From contig JASHYU010000230.1 of NCBI GenBank assembly GCA_030042855.1, positions 1 to 12,950 on the forward strand: 12,950 nt of DNA. The letters are read 5' to 3'. Within the stretch, counting starts at the first letter, position 1, and each line of letters opens with the position of its first letter. Positions 1 through 6,698 of this stretch are shown in pieces. The position numbers and the translations under genes are program-made. A model generated the notes under the pieces. The model had not been told where the DNA came from. It did no database searches and saw only the letters and a list, made by a program, of their open reading frames with translations. Origin of the DNA: Thermoplasmata archaeon. GTDB taxonomy: Archaea > Thermoplasmatota > Thermoplasmata > UBA184.

Positions 1-443
1 TGGACGCGTTCAACATGAAGTTCGACCGCTGGAGCGACGTGGGGGCGTTCACCTGCCTCGTCGACCGGGTCGGGGTCTACCAGCTCCGGGCGTTCCAGGA
101 GTGCTCGTACGGACCACTCGCCCGCGCGATGCCGCTCATGCTCAGCGAGGAGCAGCTGCATCTCAATTTCGGTGCGAGCGTGCTCCGCCGCATGGCCCAG
201 GATGGGTCGAAGTACTACGGTTCGCGGGAGGAGGCCCAGGAGGCGATCCGCAAGTGGTACCCCCGCGCGCTCGACATGTTCGGCCACTCGAACTCGGACA
301 CGAGCCGCCGCGCGATCGAGTACGGGCTCAAGCGGTGGACCAACGAGGAGGCCCGCGCCCGGTTCATCGAGGAGGCGCGCCGGCTGCTCACGCCCTACGG
401 GCTCGAGCTTCCCCCGCCCGAGTTCGATCGGCACGTGATGTAA
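1..443 (+). CDS. PaaA/BoxB-like di-iron acyl-CoA epoxidase, C-terminal part (cut by left edge)
   Basis: The frame is open from the left edge (first full codon at 3) to the TAA at 441-443, so only the last ~147 residues are seen and the start lies outside. The text fits the second half of the ferritin-like phenylacetate/benzoyl-CoA oxygenase family. It has a VDRVGVYQLRAFQECSYGPL helix, then SEEQLHLNFG, whose E-x-x-H matches the second half-site of a di-iron centre. A MFGHSNSD turn follows, and the protein ends with ELPPPEFDRHVM. In this family (PaaA, BoxB) the enzyme uses O2 to epoxidise the aromatic ring of a CoA thioester with a reductase partner. The end resembles BoxB (benzoyl-CoA) at least as much as PaaA (phenylacetyl-CoA), and I cannot decide between them without the N-terminal half. 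The next gene is convergent, 37 bp away. Confidence 0.72.
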   Translation, partial: DAFNMKFDRWSDVGAFTCLVDRVGVYQLRAFQECSYGPLARAMPLMLSEEQLHLNFGASVLRRMAQDGSKYYGSREEAQEAIRKWYPRALDMFGHSNSDTSRRAIEYGLKRWTNEEARARFIEEARRLLTPYGLELPPPEFDRHVM

Positions 444-480
444 CGACGGACGGGTCGGGCGCCCCGCGGTCGTTCGCGAT

Positions 481-1491
481 TCAGCGCGTCCGGACCCGGG
501 CCCCTGGACCCGGTGCGATCTCGAGGGTGCGCTCGACTCCGGGAAGCCGACCGAGGCGCCGGCGCACGCCCGGGAGCTCCCGGGCGAGCGTGAAGACGTG
601 GACGTGCGCTCCCGCGTCGTGGGTGTACGCCGCGATCGGCCGCCCCGCCTCGCGGTTGAGCGCGCGGACCTCGCCGAGCACGGCGCGCGAGGTCGACGTG
701 AGGTAGTCGAGCGTCGGTCGGGTCGTCTCGCAGACCCCGCGGAAGCTGTCGCACTCCTCCATGATCAGCGGGAAGAGCCGATCGGCGTCGCGCGCGCCGA
801 TCGCGCGGCGCATGCGGATGATCCGGCGCGGGACCTCCGCGAGCCGCGCGGGGTAGGCCGGGCTCGTCGCCACGGTCTGCTGCATCGCGTCCTGGCTGCG
901 GACCTCCTTCACCGGCGCGTCGCGCACGATCACCACGAGGTCGACGAGCGCACGCCAGTGGGTGGCGGGGTACAGCGGACGGGCGTAGCAGTCGGCCCCG
1001 TCGGCCCGGACCCCGGCCCGCCACTCGACGAACCCCCCGAAGATCGAGCGGGAGGCGCTGCCCGAGCCGTAGCGCGCCAGCTGGGAGAGGGCGCGGTCCG
1101 AGAGCCGGAGCCCGAGCGCCGCGGTCGTCGCGGTCGCGAGCGCGGCGAAGCCGCTCGCGCTCGACGCGAGGCCGCTCGCCGTCGGGAAGTTGTTCCGGGA
1201 ATGCACGTCGGCCCGCTCGGTCCGTCCGGCGAGCTCGCGCACGCGGTCGAGGAATACCACGACGCCGGCCCGGGGGCCGCCGGTCGCGACGATCCCGTTG
1301 AGCGTCACGCGATCCTCGACGAGCGCCGGGTCGAACCGGACCGTCGTGCGCGAGCGCAGCCGCCCGAGCGTGACCGAGAGCGACGAGTTGTACGGGAGCG
1401 CGAGCGCCCGGTCCCGGACCCCCCAGTACTTCACGAGCGCGATGTTGGGGGGCGCCTCGCTGGTCGCCTCGAGGGTCGTCCGGCGCGCCAT
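481..1491 (-). CDS. mvaD: Mevalonate-pathway decarboxylase (diphosphomevalonate decarboxylase family, GHMP fold)
   Basis: This 336-residue protein has the hallmarks of the GHMP-fold mevalonate decarboxylases. It starts with APPNIALVKYWGVRD (14-27; Lys21 at the catalytic-lysine position) and LPYNSSLSVTLG. The ATP loop is NNFPTASGLASSASGFAAL (100-118). GSGSASRSIFGGFVEW (142-157) carries the substrate-binding arginine (Arg148). DAMQQTVATS follows, and AYTHDAG (288-294) supplies the catalytic Asp292. The family performs ATP-dependent decarboxylation to isopentenyl diphosphate or phosphate, feeding archaeal ether lipids. Lys21 and Asp292 argue for a true decarboxylase and against a mevalonate 3-kinase, which has lost them in Thermoplasma. 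Archaeal members may act on the 5-diphosphate, the 5-phosphate or the 3,5-bisphosphate, and the sequence alone does not tell which. The ATG at 1491 lies ~33 bp from the TATA-like box at 1519-1528, which it shares with the divergent thioesterase. Confidence 0.9.
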   Translation of the reverse strand: MARRTTLEATSEAPPNIALVKYWGVRDRALALPYNSSLSVTLGRLRSRTTVRFDPALVEDRVTLNGIVATGGPRAGVVVFLDRVRELAGRTERADVHSRNNFPTASGLASSASGFAALATATTAALGLRLSDRALSQLARYGSGSASRSIFGGFVEWRAGVRADGADCYARPLYPATHWRALVDLVVIVRDAPVKEVRSQDAMQQTVATSPAYPARLAEVPRRIIRMRRAIGARDADRLFPLIMEECDSFRGVCETTRPTLDYLTSTSRAVLGEVRALNREAGRPIAAYTHDAGAHVHVFTLARELPGVRRRLGRLPGVERTLEIAPGPGARVRTR

Positions 1492-1518
1492 GCGAGCGGG
1501 CGCCCCACGGCCGCGCGC

Positions 1519-1528
1519 AGTACTTATC
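1519..1528. promoter_or_regulatory. Shared divergent TATA region between mvaD and the thioesterase gene
   Basis: AGTACTTATC is the only A/T-rich stretch in the 59-bp gap between two divergent genes. Its centre is 27 bp before the GTG at 1551 (+ strand), the spacing expected for leaderless archaeal transcription. It is about 33 bp before the ATG at 1491 on the - strand. One box may serve both directions; this is inferred from position only. Confidence 0.5.
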
Positions 1529-1550
1529 CGCCTCGGCCGCTCGGGAGCTC

Positions 1551-2042
1551 GTGCCGCGCCCGTCGGCCGAGGCCGAGCCCCGCCCGACGGCGCCGAGCCC
1601 GGATCTGATCCGCGCCGCGCGCCGGGGATTCCATCACGAGATCGGCTTCCGCATCGACCGGGCGAAGAGCGGCGAGGGCGTCTGCACCGTCACGGGCCGC
1701 GTCGAGGAGCGGCACCTGAACATCAACCGGGTCGTGCACGGCGGCGTGTACGCGACCATCCTCGACACCGCGATGGGCGCGTCGGTCGTCTCCCTGCTCC
1801 GGCCGGGCGAGACGACCGCGACGACGTCGCTGTACGTGGAATTCCTCCGGGCGGCGCGGCTCGGCGACGAGCTGACCGCCCGCGGGGAGGTCCTGCGGCG
1901 CGGTCGGCACATCGCGTTCGCCGAAGGGAACCTGTTCGACGCCGAGGATCGCCGCCTGAGCCAGGCGCGGGGCACCTGGTACATCTGGTCCGCCTCGGAT
2001 ACCACCCCGCGGGCCGGAGCGGCGCGGTCCGACCGCCCCTAG
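1551..2042 (+). CDS. PaaI-like hotdog-fold acyl-CoA thioesterase
   Basis: This 163-residue single-domain hotdog (4HBT/PaaI) protein is likely cytosolic. The diagnostic HGGVYATILDTAMG motif sits at 63-76, with HGG at 63-65 and Asp72 as the candidate catalytic acid. The strand TTATTSLYVEFLRAARLGDEL-like region and the GRHIAFAEGNLFD segment complete the core. The family hydrolyses acyl- or aryl-CoA thioesters, and PaaI rescues CoA from dead-end phenylacetate intermediates. A PaaA/BoxB-like oxygenase gene ends about 1.1 kb upstream on the same strand, which makes an aromatic-CoA substrate attractive, but mvaD lies between them and the link is only inference. The GTG start at 1551 is chosen because it falls 27 bp after the TATA-like box. 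The first ~20 residues are Pro/Ala-rich and probably disordered. The TAG stop lies within a CTAG shared with the convergent aminopeptidase. Confidence 0.82.
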   Translation: MPRPSAEAEPRPTAPSPDLIRAARRGFHHEIGFRIDRAKSGEGVCTVTGRVEERHLNINRVVHGGVYATILDTAMGASVVSLLRPGETTATTSLYVEFLRAARLGDELTARGEVLRRGRHIAFAEGNLFDAEDRRLSQARGTWYIWSASDTTPRAGAARSDRP

Positions 2043-4447
2043 CCCGAGAGGCGCGCGACCAGGCGCTCGTTGGTCTCGAGGCGCTCGAGCCCCCGCGCGA
2101 TCCCCCGATCCGCGTCCGGGATCGGGTGGTCGCGGAAGTACGCCCGCACGGCGTCGGACCGGCCGAGGCCGGCGAGCGGCAGGGAATCCTCGAGCATCGT
2201 CGAGAGGAGCATCGAGCCGCGGAACGTGCGCCCGAGATGGTCGAGGTGCTCCTCGAGCCACGGCAGGAGGAGCGGCCGACCGACCGGGTTCGCCGCCACG
2301 TGGCCCACCACGAAGAACACGTGCCCCCGGTTGATCCCCCCCGAGGCGATCAGCTCGAGCGTCGAATCGATCAGCGCGGGCTCGCCGCTCCACGCCAGCG
2401 CGATCTCGAGCCGCAGCGCCTCGCCCTCGGGGATCGGCCGATCGAGCGCGGTCCGGAGGCGTCGGTACCCGGCCTCCCCCTCGGTCCGCGCTTCCGCGAT
2501 CGCGACCGCGCGTCGCAGGTCGGGGTCGAGCCGCTCCCAGTCCGCGAAGCGGGGGGACAGGGTCGACGCGAACGACCGATCGATCTGGACGCGCGTGAGC
2601 GCGGCATATTCCCGAAGGATCCGTCGGGGGGTCGGCTCTTCGCTGCGTCGGTCGAGACCCAATCGGTCGGTCAGGTCGCGCAGGTACGATCGCGCGAACC
2701 GCGCCGGGGCGGCGTCGGGCGGAAGGGCGAGGGCGAGCGCACCCAGCGCATCGGCGAGCTCTTCCGCGACGAGCCGGTCCGTCCCCTGGCCGAGCGCCCG
2801 GATCGCCCGCTCGTACGTGGGCCAGTCCTCGAGGCCCGCGACGACGAAGGCGGCCAGGTCGTTGAGCACGATCCAGCGGTCCGCCCCCGGACGGTCGGGC
2901 AGCGTCGCGAAGAGCCGCTCCAGGAGCTCGGGCGCATAGCGGGTGCGATAGAACCCCAGTCCGCCCGGATTGAGATGCACGGTCGCCCCGGCGGGAACCG
3001 GGACCGTCTGCTCCCGGACGTCGAAGAGGAACGGAGCGCGGCGTCCGTCGACCTCGAGCCGGAGCGGGATGGGCCACGGGGACCCCTCGGGGCCCGGGCG
3101 GAGGGTGAACCGCTGCTGCCGGAGGTGGAGTCCGCCGGGAGCGACCGTCGCCCGAACCACCGGGAGTCCCGGACGGTCGATCCACGGCCCGACGAGGGCG
3201 GCGACGTCGGCGCCGGTGCTGCGGCGGAGCGCGTCCCAGAGGTCCTCGGTGCGGGCGTTGCGGAACCGGAACCGGTTCAGGTACTCGGTGACGCCGGCTC
3301 GGAACGCGGAGTCGCCGAGGTAGGCATCGACCATCCGGAGCACCGAGGCCCCCTTCCCGTAGGTGATCTCATCCGTGGTCTGGCCGATCTCATCGGGGGT
3401 GGAGACGGGAGCGCGCACCGGGTGCGTCGTCGCGAGCGCGTCGGACTCGAGCGCGGCCCGCATGCCCTGACGGCGGAGCACGAAGTCCGTGTACGGCTCG
3501 CACTCCGGGGCCACCTGCTCGGTGATCTTCGCCTCGAGGAACGTCGCGAAGCTCTCGTTGAGCCAGATGTCGTCCCACCAGGCCATGGTGACGAGGTTGC
3601 CGAACCACTGGTGGGCGATCTCGTGGCAGACGGTCTCGGTGATGTCCCCCGGGGCGCCCGTGGCCGACGAGCCGTCGAGGAGCAGGCGGACGTCGCGGAA
3701 GCTCATCGCGCCCCAGTTCTCCATCGCGCCGAAGGCGTGCTCCGCGACCGCGATCATGTCGAGCTTCGGCAACGGGTACGGGAGTCCGTAGTACTCCTCG
3801 TACGCGCGCAGGATCCTCGCGCCGACCGCGGCCCCGAACCGGCCCGCGGATCTTCGACCGGGCGGCGTCAGGACCCGTACCGGCACCCGGGCGCTCGCGT
3901 CCTCGACGCGATCGAACACCCCGACCGCGAAGTAGAACAGGTACGTCGCCATCGGCGGGGTCGGGGCGAACTCCCATTCGCGGTGCCCGTCCGCTTCGCG
4001 GACGTGCTCGGGCGAGCTGTTCGCGATGACCTCGAGCGCCGAGGGCGCCCGCACCACGAGCCGGATCCTCGCCTTCGCGTCCGGCCGGTCGACGCAGGGG
4101 AAGACCCGGCGCGCGGCCACGGGTTCGCACTGCGTCGTCAGCACGTAGCCGCCTCCGTGCCGGCAGCGGTAGACGCCGGTCAATCGGTCGGGCGCGACCT
4201 GGCCTCGGAAGGCGACCCGGACGTTCGAAGGACCGTCGGGCTCGAGCGGGATCACGAGGCGGTGGCGGTCCGTGTCGAGCCGGAACGGTCGCCTCCGGTC
4301 GCCCTGCACGACGGAGACGATCGCGAGGTCCTCGCTGTCGAGCTCGAGGTCGCCGGAGGGGGCGGGGACGTCGAACTCGACAACGCCGTCCCAGCGCTGC
4401 CCTTCGAAATCGATGTCGAGCCGGAGTCGGTACTCCGCGACGGTCAC
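2039..4447 (-). CDS. M1-family zinc aminopeptidase (tricorn-interacting factor F2/F3-like)
   Basis: From the chosen GTG this is 802 residues, close to Thermoplasma F2/F3 (about 780). In order it shows TQCEPVAARRVFPCVDRPDAK (substrate-anchoring N-terminal domain), GAMENWG (free N-terminus recognition) and HEIAHQWFGN, with the second-shell Glu in WLNESFATF completing the HExxH-18x-E zinc site. ITYGKGASVLRM carries the transition-state tyrosine. A beta domain and a C-terminal helical domain ending in ARLSG follow. The enzyme removes N-terminal residues from peptides, acting after the proteasome or tricorn protease in the cytosol. The open frame runs back to 4678 through the 5S gene, but those residues are low-complexity. 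Family proteins begin just before the EYRLRLDID strand, which points to GTG 4447 or TTG 4465. No convincing TATA box fits either start, so the 5' end is uncertain. It converges on the thioesterase gene with a 4-bp overlap. Confidence 0.92.
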   Translation of the reverse strand: MTVAEYRLRLDIDFEGQRWDGVVEFDVPAPSGDLELDSEDLAIVSVVQGDRRRPFRLDTDRHRLVIPLEPDGPSNVRVAFRGQVAPDRLTGVYRCRHGGGYVLTTQCEPVAARRVFPCVDRPDAKARIRLVVRAPSALEVIANSSPEHVREADGHREWEFAPTPPMATYLFYFAVGVFDRVEDASARVPVRVLTPPGRRSAGRFGAAVGARILRAYEEYYGLPYPLPKLDMIAVAEHAFGAMENWGAMSFRDVRLLLDGSSATGAPGDITETVCHEIAHQWFGNLVTMAWWDDIWLNESFATFLEAKITEQVAPECEPYTDFVLRRQGMRAALESDALATTHPVRAPVSTPDEIGQTTDEITYGKGASVLRMVDAYLGDSAFRAGVTEYLNRFRFRNARTEDLWDALRRSTGADVAALVGPWIDRPGLPVVRATVAPGGLHLRQQRFTLRPGPEGSPWPIPLRLEVDGRRAPFLFDVREQTVPVPAGATVHLNPGGLGFYRTRYAPELLERLFATLPDRPGADRWIVLNDLAAFVVAGLEDWPTYERAIRALGQGTDRLVAEELADALGALALALPPDAAPARFARSYLRDLTDRLGLDRRSEEPTPRRILREYAALTRVQIDRSFASTLSPRFADWERLDPDLRRAVAIAEARTEGEAGYRRLRTALDRPIPEGEALRLEIALAWSGEPALIDSTLELIASGGINRGHVFFVVGHVAANPVGRPLLLPWLEEHLDHLGRTFRGSMLLSTMLEDSLPLAGLGRSDAVRAYFRDHPIPDADRGIARGLERLETNERLVARLSG

Positions 4448-4500
4448 CCGGAACTCGTCCCGCAACCTCGATCCCCGGGAGGACGGGGCGAGCCCCTCGT

Positions 4501-4518
4501 CCTCGGGCTGGCCCGAGG
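4501..4518. repeat. 18-bp palindrome upstream of the aminopeptidase gene
   Basis: CCTCGGGC and GCCCGAGG are perfect 8-bp inverted arms around a 2-base centre. It lies 54 bp upstream of the chosen aminopeptidase start, in the ~165-bp gap before the 5S gene. It could be an operator or a leader hairpin, but in DNA this GC-rich it could also be chance. A second, imperfect palindrome (GGGTCGACCC core) lies at about 4555-4564. Confidence 0.3.
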
Positions 4519-4585
4519 CGGAGTCGTCCTCAAAGACCTTCGGACCCCTCCGCGGGGTCGACCCGCGAGGAGCGGCGGCCGCAAG

Positions 4586-4593
4586 TCTAAATA
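4586..4593 (+). promoter_or_regulatory. TATA box of the 5S rRNA gene
   Basis: TCTAAATA is a near-consensus archaeal TATA box, preceded by a partly purine-rich GCAAG that could serve as a BRE. Its centre lies 25 bp before position 4615, where helix I of the 5S rRNA begins. This is the strongest promoter-like signal on the + strand in this part of the window and shows that the 5S gene is transcribed on its own. Confidence 0.7.
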
Positions 4594-4614
4594 GGCCGCC
4601 TCCGTCGCCCCGGA

Positions 4615-4739
4615 TGGCTGACGGCCATAGCGGTGGGGAAACACCCGGTCCCATCCCGAACCCGGAAGTTAAGCCCACTGGCGTTCCGCGCGGTACTGAA
4701 GTGCGCGAGCCTACGGGAAACGCGGAAAGCTGTCAGCCT
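4615..4739 (+). rRNA. rrf: 5S ribosomal RNA
   Basis: The archaeal 5S core is plain: GGCCATAGCGGTGGGGAAAC, then CCCATCCCGAACCCGGAAGT, then TTAAGCCCACTGGCG, GTACTGAAGTGCGCGAGCC and GGGAAA. Helix I closes perfectly: GGCTGAC at 4616-4622 pairs with GTCAGCC at 4732-4738. The length of about 125 nt is normal. No 16S, 23S or tRNA gene adjoins it, matching the dispersed rRNA genes known in Thermoplasma and relatives. Exact ends are good to a few bases. No T-run terminator is obvious, so read-through into the endonuclease IV gene is possible. Confidence 0.95.
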
Positions 4740-4769
4740 CCGGGGCTCGTTCTCGGCGGCGCGATAGCG

Positions 4770-4778
4770 TAATGAAAT
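4770..4778 (+). promoter_or_regulatory. Putative TATA box of the endonuclease IV gene
   Basis: TAATGAAAT is the only A/T-rich element in the gap after the 5S gene. Its centre is 25 bp before the ATG at 4799, fitting a leaderless start there. The in-frame ATG at 4772 lies inside the box and is therefore an unlikely start. Confidence 0.45.
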
Positions 4779-4798
4779 CCGGGGAGAGGGAGCCCCCC

Positions 4799-5716
4799 AT
4801 GCTGCTGGGCGCCCATGTCGGCGTGTCGAAGGGGCTCGCCGAGGCGGCGCACGAGGGCCGTCGGATCGGGTGCGACGCGATCCAGATCTTCTCGAAGAGC
4901 CCACAGATGTGGGCCGGCCCCCCCATCGCTCCGGAGGCGGCGGCCGAGTTCCGTGCGGCGGTCGTCGCCGAGAACCTCCGGGCGACTGCCGTGCACCACG
5001 GCTACCTCCTGAACCTCGCGACGCCGAAGCGGGGGATGGTCCAGCGGGCCCGACGGGCGTTCGTGGACGAGATCCAGCGGGCCGAGATGCTCGGCGTCAC
5101 GGCCCTGATCTTCCATCCGGGGGCCCACACCGGTTCCGGGGTCGACGCGGGCTGCCACCGGATCGCGGAGGGCCTCACGTTCGCGTTGGGCGAGGTGCCC
5201 GACGGGAAGGTCCGCATCCTGCTCGAGAACGCCGCCGGGGCCGGCACCGCGATCGGCTCGCGTTTCGAGGAGCTCGCCGCGATCCTCGCGATCGTCCAGC
5301 GCCCGGACCGGCTCGGCGTGGCGCTCGACACGTGCCACCTGTTCGCGGCGGGCAACGACTTCCGGACCGACGAGGGGTACGGGGAGCTTGCCGACGCGAT
5401 CGATCGGATCCTCGGCCGGGCGACGGTCGGCGCCTTCCACCTGAACGACTCGAAGGGGCCGCTCGGATCGCATCTCGACCGGCACGAGAACATCGGCAAG
5501 GGGGCGATCGGGCTCGACGGGTTCCGCCACGTCGTACGGGACCCTCGGTGGATGGACGTGCCGGGCTACCTCGAGACGCCGCTCGACGACCGGGACTACG
5601 AGCGGTACCTCGAGGACCTGAAGACCCTGCGCTCGCTCCTCGGGCCGGGTCCGACGTCCTCACCGGCCCCCGCGAGTCCCCGCCGACCGAAGCGGAAGCC
5701 GCCCGAGACCCCATGA
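4799..5716 (+). CDS. nfo: Endonuclease IV (AP endonuclease)
   Basis: This 305-residue enzyme cuts DNA 5' to abasic sites in base-excision repair, using a trinuclear zinc centre in a TIM barrel. All nine metal ligands of the family can be placed: His66 (HHGYLLNL), His106 (FHPGAH), Glu143 (LLENAAG), Asp177 and His180 (ALDTCHLF), His214 (FHLND), Asp227 and His229 (LDRHENIGKG), and Glu259 (LETP). The fold starts with LLGAHVGVSKG, as usual for the family. That, together with a TATA-like box 25 bp upstream and a purine-rich stretch at 4781-4791, favours ATG 4799 over the in-frame ATG 4772, which would add nine residues. The last ~20 residues form a Pro/Arg/Lys-rich tail beyond the barrel, possibly an extra DNA contact. 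The stop overlaps the next start as ATGA, so translation is probably coupled. Confidence 0.94.
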   Translation: MLLGAHVGVSKGLAEAAHEGRRIGCDAIQIFSKSPQMWAGPPIAPEAAAEFRAAVVAENLRATAVHHGYLLNLATPKRGMVQRARRAFVDEIQRAEMLGVTALIFHPGAHTGSGVDAGCHRIAEGLTFALGEVPDGKVRILLENAAGAGTAIGSRFEELAAILAIVQRPDRLGVALDTCHLFAAGNDFRTDEGYGELADAIDRILGRATVGAFHLNDSKGPLGSHLDRHENIGKGAIGLDGFRHVVRDPRWMDVPGYLETPLDDRDYERYLEDLKTLRSLLGPGPTSSPAPASPRRPKRKPPETP

Positions 5717-6672
5717 CGGGCGCGCCGTCCGCCCCCCTCCGCTCCGAGAGCCTCCTCGCCGCGTGCGGGGAGGCGCTGGTCGAGCTGGGCCGGGAGGACC
5801 CGGGCGTCCGCGTCATCGTGCGCGACGCCTCGACCGAAGGCATCGCGCAACGGTTCGCCCAGAGCTTCCCCGACCGCGCGCTCCGGTCCGGCCCCGCGCC
5901 GTCGTCCCTCCTCGCGCGCGCCGCGGAGGCGGCGGCCGGCGGGGGCCCGGCCGTCCTGTCCCTCGACGCGGTCGATGCGGTCGGGGAGGCGTATCGATCG
6001 ATCCGGGACGTGATCGCCTATCGCCGCACCCGGGTCGTGATCGTCGCCGTCCACGCGGGCTTCCCCGAAGGGGGCACCGTTCCGGGGGCCGTGGAGGACC
6101 TCGGGGTGATGCGCGCGCTCCCGAGCATGGCGGTCGCGGTGCCGGCCGACGCCCCGACGACGCGGAGCGCGGTGCGGGCCCTCGCCCCGTGGCCGGGACC
6201 GTCGTACCTGCGGCTCGCGGGCCGGGACCTCCCGACGGTCACGGACGGCACCTTCGCGCTCGGCCGCGCGGCCGAGCGGCGCCCGGGCTCGGACCTCACG
6301 ATCGTCGCCGCGGGGGCGCCGGTCGCCCAGGCGCTCGACGCCGCCCGGGAGTTCGCGGCGGTGGGGGTGTCGGTCCGCGTGCTCGACTTCGCGTCGATCA
6401 AACCGTTCGACGAACCGGCGCTGCTGCGCGCCGCCCGCGATACGGGAGCGATCCTCGTGCTCGAGGAGCACTCGGTGCTGACCGGCCTCGGCGCGCTCGT
6501 CGCCGCGACGACCTCGGAGGACTATCCGGTCCCGGTCCGGCGGCTCGGGGTTCCGGACCTCTTCGCCGCGTCGGACGCCGCCCTCGCGCCGCTGGACCGA
6601 TACGGGCTCTCGGCCGAGCGCATCCGCGACGAGACCTGGGAGCTCCTCCGGATTCGGGGCAAGGTTCAGTAA
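5713..6672 (+). CDS. Transketolase C-terminal-subunit homologue, probably catalytically degenerate
   Basis: This 319-residue protein has the size and order of the archaeal split-transketolase second subunit: a PYR domain (about 10-175) and a transketolase C-terminal domain (about 190-315). Conserved family text includes AYRSIRDVIAYRRTRVVIVA (93-112), AVEDLGVMRALPSM (126-139), PADAPTT, IKPFDEPALL and LVLEEHSVLTGLGALVA. Key PYR-domain residues are lost, however. The family's GIAEQN motif, whose Glu activates the thiamine diphosphate ring, reads GPAPSS (60-65), with Pro63 in the Glu position. The family's GEDGATHQ segment reads EGGTVPGA (119-126), losing the conserved Asp and His. FGESG near the end reads FAASD (284-288). 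No transketolase N-terminal subunit is next to it. It may be a structural or regulatory paralogue, or act on something else. The gene starts inside the nfo stop (ATGA), and a transaldolase-family gene lies 26 bp downstream. Confidence 0.8.
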   Translation: MTGAPSAPLRSESLLAACGEALVELGREDPGVRVIVRDASTEGIAQRFAQSFPDRALRSGPAPSSLLARAAEAAAGGGPAVLSLDAVDAVGEAYRSIRDVIAYRRTRVVIVAVHAGFPEGGTVPGAVEDLGVMRALPSMAVAVPADAPTTRSAVRALAPWPGPSYLRLAGRDLPTVTDGTFALGRAAERRPGSDLTIVAAGAPVAQALDAAREFAAVGVSVRVLDFASIKPFDEPALLRAARDTGAILVLEEHSVLTGLGALVAATTSEDYPVPVRRLGVPDLFAASDAALAPLDRYGLSAERIRDETWELLRIRGKVQ

Positions 6673-6698
6673 CTCGGACGGTGTAGGTCGCGACCGCC

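Noticed and set aside
2039..2042. CTAG giving TAG stops to both convergent genes, as a designed overlap
   Set aside because: CTAG is its own reverse complement, so a shared stop arises easily when convergent genes abut; no special role is needed.
1190..4594. A 1134-codon + strand open frame antisense to the aminopeptidase and spanning mvaD and the thioesterase gene
   Set aside because: The translation is low-complexity Arg/Gly/Pro/Glu text with no family motif and it overlaps three well-supported genes. Long antisense frames are expected at this GC content.
4448..4678. N-terminal extension of the M1 aminopeptidase up to an ATG at 4678
   Set aside because: It would run through the 5S rRNA gene and its promoter, is low-complexity, and precedes the point where tricorn F2/F3 proteins begin.
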